Part shown: positions 55,469 through 64,000 of the stretch, in pieces | How positions within the stretch are numbered: position 1 is the first letter of the stretch | Layout of the letters: each line of letters starts with the position of its first letter | Position numbers and translations under genes: made by a program | Notes under the pieces: model-generated | The model's input: the letters and a program-made list of their open reading frames with translations, nothing else | Told to the model about the DNA's origin: nothing | Databases searched by the model: none | Source of the DNA: Ceratothoa steindachneri | Taxonomy: Eukaryota; Arthropoda; Malacostraca; Isopoda; Cymothoidae | Assembly: GCA_963969495.1 (NCBI GenBank) | Contig: OZ018322.1 | Span: 157,882,848 to 157,946,847, forward strand | DNA length: 64,000 nucleotides | Direction: 5' to 3'

Positions 55469-56710
55469 CTAGATAGGGTATTTATACATATACTTTTGTT
55501 TGTATACATCAAATTTCACGACAGGAATAACATGTATTCTGATTATGAAACTTTTAATTAGTTTGTCAAGTAATGATGCTGGGAATAAATTAAATTTAAA
55601 ATTTTTTTGAGATAAGACAGATCCTGTTTTAAATAAGTTTATTAAACACATGAATAAATTAGTGTCAAGCAAATAGGAGGTGAAGTGGAAATTCTATCTG
55701 AACGGGTAATCCTTATATCTAAAAAGTAAAAGAGAGTTGTTAGTTTCATGCTAAATTGTAATTTTTTTGTTCTGATGCTAGGCATTTATGTAGTTTTGAA
55801 ACTGGGAAACTTAAATGTTTTTATTACAAAGAAAGAAACAATCGTTGATATATCTTTTATAAACTGTAGGTTTAAACCGCTGTGAGCAAATGAACATCCA
55901 GTCCTGTTTTAGCTTACACAGAAATGTATTTGCAAAGGATAGACGCAGAGGTGAACCCATTGCCATCCGCACCCTTTTTCTCTAAGGGCTGGTATTAAAA
56001 AATAAATATTTTGTCTTCAACATCAATTTTAAGGAGTTAATAAAAATCAGGTTTATTAAGACAAACAACTGTGCAATGAGTGTTAAAATGTGAATTGCAT
56101 ATGTTATTTCGAGAACAGGGATATTGGTAAATAGTGACTCAACATCGAAACTAGAAATGTGATGCTAGCTATATCTAGAGGAATTAATTAAATCTACGAA
56201 TTCAAAAGAATCACGTATAATAAACTCATTTTTAGTAAGAAGATCTATGATAGGTAATCAAAAATTACAAAGATTATAGGTTGGTGTACCAATTATTGAA
56301 AGGATTGGACAAATTGGTAATCCGGTCTTATGTGGTTTGGGAAAACCATAATGTATACTAGGATTTGAACGTGAACTGAAGAGACTAGGTTCATGTTATA
56401 CAAACAATCTTTTAGATAAATTTAATTTTACGAAGAAATATATTACTTTTATCTTCTATCCTAATGACTTATTATTATTATTATTATTATAAACAACTTT
56501 GAGATATTTAGAAGAATCATTCCAGTTATGATTCAGTTTATCATCATAATCCGTTTTATTTAGCAATGCCATACATCTACCTTTATCTGCCTTATATAAA
56601 TATAACTAAATCCGGAAGATTTAAGCTCTTTAAGATATTAACAGCAGAAAAAGTGAAAAGAGGTTCAAAGTTCTTAAAACGGTTTAACTTGTGTTAGTAT
56701 TAGTGATATG
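55469..56710 (-). pseudogene. Penelope-like element 2: reverse transcriptase, decayed
   Basis: Minus strand, frames broken but in order. KADKGRCMALLNKTDYDDKL (about 56570-56600) is the N-terminal RT1-like 'KADKG' block. Then come HYGFPKPHKTGLPICPILS (about 56300-56355), FIIRDSFEFVDLINSSR (about 56175-56230), ISSFDVESLFTNIPVLE (about 56100-56160) and MAMGSPLRLSFANTFLC (about 55920-55975). The palm motif is YKRYINDCFFLC (YIND at 55841-55852). The thumb and tail are NNSLLLF/SFLDIKITRSD and LFPASLLDKLIKSFIIRIHV (55469-55672). The catalytic first Asp is Asn, as in the copy at 21606. No GIY-YIG domain is visible downstream, where the AFam-2 copy (other strand) abuts. Confidence 0.83.
56464..56490. 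repeat. (ATT)n microsatellite within the Penelope-like RT
   Basis: About nine ATT units, encoding an Asn run on the minus frame of the RT remnant. It is an expansion within the decayed gene. Confidence 0.85.
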
Positions 56711-57849
56711 TATTTTATGCTATTGTCAACATAAGAAAAATCAAACTACCAAAGTGGCAAACTAATCATGCTTGAAACTATGATTTTTAATTTATTAAAA
56801 TGACAGATCTTTTGCTAACTTAGGTTTTATGGTTGTTTTTATCTAATTTGAAGATGCTAATTTCAAACATGACAGCCAGTTTCTTCTAACACATCAGGTT
56901 TCTATTCCATAGCATAACCCTGTTCTATGACACGCTGTATAAATAATTTCCCTATTCCGTTAGTTTACTGAGTCTTTATTTTAAAACCATAAGTTATTAT
57001 TTCAATAAAATCTGAAATGATAATTGAAATATAAAATAAAATCACCTTTTTTTACATCCAGTAATAAATACATACAGTTAGTTTGAAAAGATAATAGATA
57101 AAACAAAAACAATTGTAAACAAACCAACATATTCAAGGAACAAATTTCCGCTTACGAGAGCGTCCGGAGTGTTTTGTGTCTAAACATTCTCTGTGGATAC
57201 TCCAGGAGTTGTTAGACATCATGTGTGTGTTTCATCGGCTTTTATCTCTCTCCTGCGTAAACTTCATATATTGATAAAGCGTTCGCCATGTTCATTGCTC
57301 ACGTCTGCAAGATTAGCAGGAAAATAATTAGATCGCTCTTGACTTGATTTGAATTAAGGGCACAGGTCGGAACGACCCGTTGCTCTGCGTCTGCCTGCTA
57401 TAACAGACATGAAACAATAATTCGGTGGGATATACTTGGAAACTTGCCAAAGACCTACCTTTAGTGCTCTACTAACTTGAGCGTGATCTCCCTCTCCATG
57501 AAGAGGAGAGGAGAAAGCAGTGGTATAAGTCTGTTTATACTCGCCCTTCCCCTCTCCTCTACCTGTTGCCATAGATGAGTTTCTGTTCCCATAGATTATC
57601 TTTCACTCGGCTATTCCATGCACAGGGAAAACAGATATTTTGTAAACCTTAATTCGTGGCCGAGTAAAAAATCGACCACTTTCAAATCCACCTCTAAGTG
57701 TTCATTTGGACATTGAACATTGGACATGAATAAGTGGTGAGATTTAGGGAGAGATGGAGAGAAAAAGTAAGAAATGAAATTGGTGAAATAGAGTGAATTT
57801 AAAGAATAGATGATTTGTAGGAGACTGAATAAATAGGTCCCTGGTGAAA
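56711..57849. other. AT-rich spacer, nothing certain
   Basis: May include the N-terminal end of the Penelope-like protein near 56720-56960 (minus), but no motif can be claimed. The 72-residue minus frame at 57354-57572 has no recognised family. Confidence 0.35.
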
Positions 57850-58135
57850 GGGTAGCTCTGTTATGTTATGTTTTGGATGAATTTTGTTTTGTTGTTTTTT
57901 TCTTTTATTTAATAAACTATAAAATTTATAGTTTATCCAATTAAATTAATCTGGTTAATTTAATTTTTAATTATTTAGATATTAATGATCTTTTGGCATT
58001 CAAGCCTTTATTTGAGGTGGGGTTTTTATTCCCGCTGTGGGTTTTTGAGAAAACTTTATTTTCGTTTTATTTGAATTTTTTAATTTGAATTTGAATTTTT
58101 GCAAAGTTTGAATTTATTCTGGAATTTATTTATTA
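57850..58135 (-). repeat. A-rich 3' tail of the minus-strand LINE, with a 12-bp hairpin
   Basis: On the minus strand this follows the ORF2 end and is A-rich. An exact inverted repeat, ATAAACTATAAA / TTTATAGTTTAT with one central base, lies at 57912-57936. Confidence 0.6.
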
Positions 58136-58984
58136 CTAAAGAAACTTGTGCATTACATTGGTCATTTTTGTATATTTTTGGTTTGGTACAGTGTATTTTG
58201 AAGTCACCTCACCGTCAGACTGTAATTCACTGCTCCTAAATGGTCTTATTTGTCGGTCGACCTCGATGTATAAGTGTATACGAGAGAATTCAGGGGTCAA
58301 GCTGGCGCCAATGGCTTGCCAGATCCTCTTAGCTCTCTCGTGGAGCGCCACGTTGATCGGAAATAATCCAACCGAGTCGTGGAGCTCCCTCTGTCGTTTG
58401 TGTTCTCTTCTTCGGGTGTTTGTAATTAGCAGCACCGCTTTGTTCTGGATGACTTGTAGTTTCGCAATGTGGGTCTTGGTGCTCGCGCTCAGCGGTACTG
58501 GGGGAGGTGGGGTACTGTAGTCTCGAACGAATGCACGCATTGAATATCTTGAGTTTATTTGAGGGATTTACTTCACGGAAACTATAAAATTCCCTCAAAT
58601 CTCTCTTGCTATTCGCGACTGTTCGCTCGATATGACTCTTGTAGCCCTCTGTGGTGATTTTGAACCCCAGAACCGTCCCTCACAGGCAGTAAGGATTCAC
58701 TCCCTTTCTACACGTATATCATTGAAGGTCTTGCGAAACATGGAAATTATTTTGAATTTTGGGACATTGGTTGATATCTTCCATTTCCTCTCGAAAGAGT
58801 TGGTTAGATATCTCCCCAGCCGTATTTCTCACCATAAATTCCCTGTGAACATAAGCGGCGGTACAAATTAGCGATATGTCGACAGCAAACTGTACGTCTA
58901 TCGTACCCACGGAGAGATGTTGTGGTAAATCGGGTGGATAAATGTTGTATAAAAGGGGACTGAGACAGCCCCCTTGTGTTCATC
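58136..58984 (-). pseudogene. Jockey-type LINE ORF2 fragment (RT palm to C-terminus), 5'-truncated
   Basis: Minus strand. From 58984 one frame gives TQGGCLSPLLYNIYPPDLPQ, then VQFAVDISLICTAAYV, so the catalytic motif is FAVD (58878-58889) with the first Asp changed to Val. The frame continues through GFKITTEGYKSHIERTVANS and NKLKIFNACIRSRLQYP. A frameshift then leads into PPVPLSASTKTHIAKLQVIQ, NKAVLLITNTRRREHK and INVALHERAKRIWQ (58136-58540), the standard C-terminal region. Only two in-frame stops precede the shift, so it is better preserved than other LINE copies here. It joins the AFam-1 pseudogene at 58985 with no gap. Confidence 0.88.
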
Positions 58985-59520
58985 TTACATAAGTAAATAT
59001 ACAACTTTTATGTCTTCATGCTTCTCTTTTAAGTGCATCGAGTGACCAATAGGAATCTCCCCCCCCAAGTTTTCCTGATGGTATAATACGCATTTTAGAC
59101 TCTTCTTTGAAATACACTATCTATATAGGGTCTCCATTTATTAGGATCATGCAGTTTATCCCCCATTCTATTTAACAGTCTCGCCATGTCACAACAGTAA
59201 ACAACATCTTTTTCAGTTTTAAAGAATGCTAAGAGATCTTTCTCGCTGTTACGATAAAAAGTTACATTTGTTTGTTTCTGCATCATATTCTTCTCTTTAA
59301 GCCTAAAAGCTAACAGTTTTGATAACTCTTTTGACAGAACTAAGTCTCTAACTAAATCATTCAGTTCTGCCTGAATGCCAAATGGTTGTTATTTCATTGT
59401 GCTCTTTGTCCATTGGCATAGGTTTTCGACGCATGGTTTACAAACATTTCTCGATTTATCCTTATCATTAATTTTAAGCTTAAATTAAGCCAGTGTGCTC
59501 TTTTTACAAAATCAGTAATG
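58985..59520 (-). pseudogene. AFam-1 protein, copy a (decayed, interrupted by a LINE)
   Basis: Minus strand. ITDFVKRAHWLNLSLKLM (59460-59519) is followed by VCKPCVENLCQWTKSTMK and a stop. Then a small deletion leads to QAELNDLVRDLVLSKELSKL and LAFRLKEKNMMQKQTNV, YRNSEKDLLAFFKTEKDVVY, and MGDKLHDPNKWRPYIDSVF (59095-59360). After a frameshift KKSLKCVLYHQENLGGEIPI and GHSMHLKEKHEDIKVV follow (58990-59090). I remember the family as an arthropod repeat-encoded protein with an N-terminal Cys-rich domain, 'ELNDLVRDLxLSK', 'WRLFIDSS' and 'SLKCVLLHNG' blocks. The copy breaks off exactly where the LINE fragment begins. Confidence 0.82.
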
Positions 59521-61685
59521 GTCAAAATAGCGAAGGGAATTCAAACATTTCATCCGAAATGAAGGCATGGTATTTTAATGCTGTTTTATTTCATAAAATC
59601 AACCTAACGAGATATAAAATAATATAATTAGATACAGTATATTTAAATTTCTAATTGTGTCTAAAAATAACTATAGATAAATAGATAGATGTCTAGATGG
59701 ATACTGTAAATCCATAGATAGATGTCTAAATATATACTAAAGATAAATAGATAGATGAAATAATATAGCAGCATAAGGCATTATCTATAATATCTTATGT
59801 AGCTATTGGTGGAGCCAATATGAACCAGCACATCTGAAAAAAATCTGACGTGATTGAAAAAACCTATCGCCATTTTTATACTCATTGACCCCAAAGTATC
59901 CAATAACGGGTCTTAAACTAAGTTCAGCAGAAAATAATATTTTGAATACATGTGTTATAAGAAAGTTTTTCTCGGGATAAAGTGCTCTTGAACACATTTG
60001 CAAACACTTGTTTTTCAGTAGGAGTTGTTTGTGGAAACTGTAGGACAGGGCAGATTAACTTGAGTAATATAATAGGAGGCTGACCTATACGGGCATGATG
60101 TCAACAATTCTCAGACGAATTGTTCTTCCAGTATTCACAATATATCTAGACAATATTCCTTACCGACCTTAAAATAATACAAGCCAAATTTATGTCACTT
60201 ATTCTAACTTAAATATCTAGAGCTAACCATCTTACCCCAACTCAACCCAAGTAAATGACCTACCTCTACTTAATTAAGCAACCTTTACCCAAGCCAATTA
60301 AACAACTTAATTTACGAAATTGTAAATAACTAGGATCGCTTAAAGATGAGTCATCACAAGGTTTTTCGTCCCTAATAAAACAGAACCTAACTAAACTTAA
60401 ACTAACCAATCCAATCTAGAATTGGCTAAGTTAGTTTTATTCAGCTTATAATAGAGTCGATAAAACCTTAGGACGTCTCAACTTAACGAGATTGGATAAC
60501 TAAAATAACTAAACAACACTCAATTAACCTAATTTAATGCTAACCTGAATATTTGAAACTACCTACTTCCAAATTGATTTAATCAAAGTGATATCACCAG
60601 TTCACATAGTATCAGTCCCCTAAATAGAATCTTGTGCATACATGGTAGTAATTTCTGGCAATCCAACGCCATAAATGTAAAAATAAAACTATATTTAATA
60701 ACTTTTATAAAATAAAAATGGTAGAGATAAGACTTAAAATATTTGTTCTTACGAATTTGTATCCATTTCATTTAGTTTCAAAATGTTTTCCTTTAATACT
60801 ATTCAAAACTACGACAAGCCAGAAACCCAAGAAGCATCATTTATATTACTACAACCACAAATCACCCTAAAAGTTGTCTAAGACTTGATAAAGCTGAAGG
60901 AAAAGTTAAAAACAAAATATTTTTGGTTAAAATGTAAAAAGAGAATCAATGGATTTTATGGTGAGTAGAAAAGGGCAGGAGGAAATATTTGTTTGAAAGA
61001 TGCGCTTATATTGTGGACAAAAAACAGGAAGTTCTGTGCATTGAAGATGAGATAAACGCTCTGAGTGCAAAGATAGGAATGTTAGTTGTGACGAAGTTAC
61101 TGTATTTCAATGATCCAGACCCCACATTCTTATCTCCTAAATCTATGTTCCATCGTGTTTTTTAAAAGTCTTAAAAATAAATAACCTCTAATATCATTAG
61201 ATAACGAGAGATCTTCCTTAATTAACAATTTCACGAGCAATTTAGCTTTAATTTTATGAGGCGCATTACCACCTGAATACTCACTAAAGAGCGGTTGAAT
61301 GCGAATAAGAATGGACGTCGCTTTTTCTCTATTAATTATCGCATTTGCTAACTAAACCAATTTATTTTATGCAATTCAATCTTATTCGTTCTCATGCATT
61401 TTTTTCTATCACCGACTCGTTTTTTTTCTGGTGTTGCTCCAAATACATCACATCCTCGCCTTATACTGCATGATTATTGATTACGTGCCCTTTCTTGTTA
61501 CAGTTAGAATATAGTGACTAATAGTCTACTTAAGTTAATCTTCTTTGCTTGTGGTAAATGAATTCTTACGGAGCGTCGTGAATGTTTGATCGACCAGAAC
61601 ACTTCTGCTCTATATGTAGTTTGTGTACACCAAATCCAAAAATTATCACAATAAACATTAAAATCAAGTCAGGTACTACTTTAAA
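59521..61685. other. AT-rich spacer with GATA-like and AACC-rich stretches
   Basis: Holds a degenerate GATA-type tandem at about 59675-59760 (ATAGATAGATGTCTA repeated) and an AACTTAA/ACCTAACC-rich stretch at 60180-60560. The frames here show no motif. Confidence 0.45.
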
Positions 61686-62098
61686 TGCACTCTGGGAGAG
61701 TAAGAAATGTAGCTTGTCACCCATGTGTAAGTAACTTGCATGAATTAGGGCAGGAGAAACGGTTTTCGGCTTGTCATTTACCATCAACAGGTTTGCAAGA
61801 ACCCCAGAAGGACAACAATGACTGTTACATCTGCCTACACAACATCATATGCTATTCAGTAAAGAAGCGAGGTCGAATAAACTATAACAACCTGGCATCG
61901 GCAATTCAAACAGTGCCGCACAGTGATGAACTATCGGTTCCAAGTTCATCACTTACAAAAGATCACAATGGAAAAAGTGATCAATCCGAAGCCGGAAGCC
62001 AAGCTAGTGGTGAATGCGCTACTGACTCTAAACGCAGGAAACTACAACTGCTCAGTAAGGACAATATGCATGACCTACTTAAAGACCTCGATCTATAA
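61686..62098 (+). pseudogene. AFam-1 protein, copy b (central N-terminal fragment)
   Basis: A 137-residue open frame covers only the part after the first Cys-rich domain. CHPCVSNLHELGQEKRFSA matches the CxxC..LRxW position, NNDCYICLHNIICYSVKKRG the second CYxC motif, YNNLASAIQTVPHSDELSVP the usual 'LPSAIRPVPHxxELPVP' segment. It ends LLSKDNMHDLLKDLDL, equivalent to 'LNDLVRDLNL'. The frame is open but lacks both ends of the protein. The remaining C-terminal part is missing here, so this is a fragment or one exon of a dead copy. A Cys-pair-rich N-terminus suggests zinc binding (inference). Confidence 0.75.
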
Positions 62099-62819
62099 AA
62101 ATAAAAAGCCGTGGTTCTTTGATTGCGGCTGAAACAATCAAATTTACTGTAATATGGAATGTGGGTCACTAATACGACTCACAGACACAAGCAACTTGCG
62201 TCATTCTACAAATGGACGGGAAAATCTTTTACTGTGACAACTATCATGTTCTGATGACAGATTTGCAAGACCTGCCCATATAGACAAGTAAAATGGAGGG
62301 TTTTCATATATTCTAGAAAGAATAATATGTAATTTACTCTTATACACAATGGTAACCAGCTCCTTTCGGTTTATATTGCACATGTTTACGGCTGAAAGAA
62401 AGCTAGGAGAACACGAAAACTCATTGCTACTATTAATTACACTAGTCAACAATGATTTTGCTAAGTGGGTATTAACTTGTGATTTATACTAAGTCGAGTA
62501 TGCTGATTCCGAATAAACAATCAGAATTGTTCTAGCACATAAGGTTCTTGAGTTACATACATACTCGTTAGTTACACTTATGGGCAGTGTTGCTTCGGCT
62601 ACCGTAGTCAGAGGATCTGTTGTGTGTGTTTAGTTACTGTGTTACACTCCTGTTTCATCACGTTTTCAAATTTAGCCATTATAGTGGTGGTGTTAAAACG
62701 GTATTTACATACAGTGATTAATTGCATTTTCCTTTCAGATTTATCTCTCAGTTAATTTGTAAATGAAATAATATTGTACAAAAATATATAACAGAATATA
62801 TACAAATTAAGTTGAAAAC
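62099..62819. promoter_or_regulatory. Upstream region of AFam-1 copy c, with a plausible splice acceptor
   Basis: No coding motif. TTTTCCTTTCAG at 62727-62738 is a good 3' splice-site sequence about 80 bp before the ATG at 62820, so a 5' UTR intron is possible. No promoter motif can be supported. Confidence 0.35.
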
Positions 62820-64000
62820 ATGAATCGGACAAGATGTATAAATAGCCCAGACAACTTTTGTTATATCGGTAGAAGCTATACTCCAAGCAACCAGCGGAAA
62901 GATTTAGCTAAAAAAGTGAAAGCTGCATACAATTATTATTTTGGTTGTAAAGTTGGTGACCCAGGCAAGCCCTGGGCACCTCACAAATCTTGTACTGTGT
63001 ATTATACGGGGATCACGCAGTAATTAAATGACAAAAGAAAGGGTATGCCATTTCCTGTACCAATGGTGTGAAGTGAGCCAAAAAATCATGTTTTTGGTTG
63101 CTATTTTTGTAGAGGAGGATAACAATGACGATGAAATGTATGACAATGATTCTAAGGAAAAGAAGATCCAGTTGATAAATCAAGAAAGATTGAATGATTT
63201 TGTGAGGGATTTGTCATTGTCAAAGGAGAATGCAGAACTATTTGGCTCCAGACTACAGCAATGGAATCTTCTTGAGGACGGTTGAAAAATATCTACTTTC
63301 CGTAAACACCATGAAGCCTTAGCTGCCTTTTATTAAGAAGAGGATGCTACTTGTTTATGTATTGATTTTAATGGCCCCATGAATTAGCTAGGAAACAATC
63401 ATTTACCAGATGAATGAAGACTATTCATCGATGCGAGCATTGCTAGCCTCAAAGCTGTGTTGCTACACAATGGTAACAAAAACCTTCCATTCCTGTCGCA
63501 CTTATTGTTGGGATGATAGAAACATATGACTCAATGGAATTTACTTTGGAAGGTGTTCATTACTCGAATCATAAGTTAAGTATCTCTGGTGATCTATAGT
63601 TAATTTCTTTACTTTTTGGACTGCAGCTAGGATATACAGCCGTAGTTGCCCGATAAATTGTGAAGCACATGCCTTTGGTACATCCACAGAAGATCTACCT
63701 TCCACCACTTCATATAAAAATTGGCCTTATTACGAATTTTGTTAAGGCAATGGCCCATGATTCTGATGGATTCTAGTATGTATCTCAACTAGAAATATGG
63801 TGCAAAGAAAATCGATGCCAAACTTAAAGCTGGCATTTTTGTAGGGACAGAGATCAGAGACTTGATACGTGACAGGGAGTTCAGAAATGAACTAAATCCA
63901 CTTAAGTTGGCAGCATGGGATTCATTTTTCCTTGTAGTTCAGAAAATTCCTTGGTAATCTTAGGGCTGAAAACTATGAAGAACTAGTGGAAAAAATGCTA
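62820..64000 (+). pseudogene. AFam-1 protein, copy c (most complete; runs off the right edge)
   Basis: Starts MNRTRCINSPDNFCYIGRSY (62820), where the usual FCYxCG motif has lost its second Cys, then QRKDLAKKVKAAYNYYFGCK and VGDPGKPWAPHKSCTVYY. After an in-frame TAA (about 63021) it continues MPFPVPMVWSEPKNHVFGCY and FC. Another frame gives QERLNDFVRDLSLSKENAEL and FGSRLQQWNLLEDG (to 63285). Later blocks include VALIVGMIETYDSMEFTLEG (63500-63560), LISLLFGLQLGYTAVVA, VHPQKIYLPPLHIKIGLITN and FVKAMAHDSDGF (63675-63775), and finally DAKLKAGIFVGTEIRDLIRD and LNPLKLAAWDSFFLVVQK (63805-63945). Frame changes and stops rule out function, but the order of motifs is complete up to the window edge. Confidence 0.85.

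Noticed and set aside
1..64000. CRISPR array, bacterial operons, rRNA or intact tRNA genes
   Set aside because: The tandem arrays present have no spacer structure, no ribosome-binding-site/operon layout is visible, and no full tRNA cloverleaf or rRNA stretch was recognised.

Overview
The window reads as nuclear DNA of an arthropod, possibly a crustacean. It is AT-rich, carries many (TA)n and (GA)n tracts, and I find no operon, bacterial ribosome-binding site or intact host gene. What can be recognised is mobile DNA at various stages of decay. The arthropod reading rests on remembered family resemblances: jockey-type LINEs, Penelope-like elements, a Tc1/mariner relative and three protein families that I know as repetitive uncharacterised proteins of arthropods. 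The labels AFam-1, AFam-2, AFam-3, J1, R1 and R2 are mine. No database was searched.

Layout. 1-1520: 3' half of a J1 LINE and its A-rich tail. 1521-7306: a coding scrap, a GC-richer repeat (R2), AT-rich DNA and a GA-rich tract. 7312-8780: an R1 solo LTR with a perfect 5-bp target duplication and an internal array of six ~81-bp units. 9250-10020: a second GA-rich tract. 13450-17450: a candidate DNA transposon with ~500-bp inverted arms around a decayed, probably spliced AFam-3 gene. 18159-19442: a second R1 solo LTR on the opposite strand, again with a perfect duplication. 21547-22740: a Penelope-like element whose GIY-YIG endonuclease frame is still open, followed by (TA)n and a foldback MITE. 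23360-24400: a second R2 copy. 26930-28880: an AFam-2 pseudogene. 30780-31720: a Tc1/mariner pseudogene.

31850-44660 holds four J1 LINE copies: two head-to-tail on the minus strand, one represented only by its 3' tail, and one nearly full-length on the plus strand. 44798-50032 is an LTR retrotransposon with ~1.6-kb LTRs, a ~2-kb internal region with only gag-like coding, and an insertion site inside a (TA)n tract. After it come a tRNA-like SINE fragment, a jockey-type LINE (50774-53280, minus), a second AFam-2 pseudogene (54017-55430), a second Penelope-like element (55469-56710, minus), a LINE fragment (57850-58984, minus) joined to an AFam-1 pseudogene (58985-59520, minus), and two more AFam-1 copies, the last running off the right edge.

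The most interesting object is the AFam-3 unit at 13.4-17.5 kb: a decayed gene of a family I cannot place, lying between two long inverted arms, which suggests it is the transposase-like gene of a DNA transposon. Next are the repeated Asp-to-Asn change in the catalytic motif of both Penelope-like copies, an amber stop shared by two LINE copies at the same conserved Gln codon, and the duplicated primer-binding site inside the LTRs.
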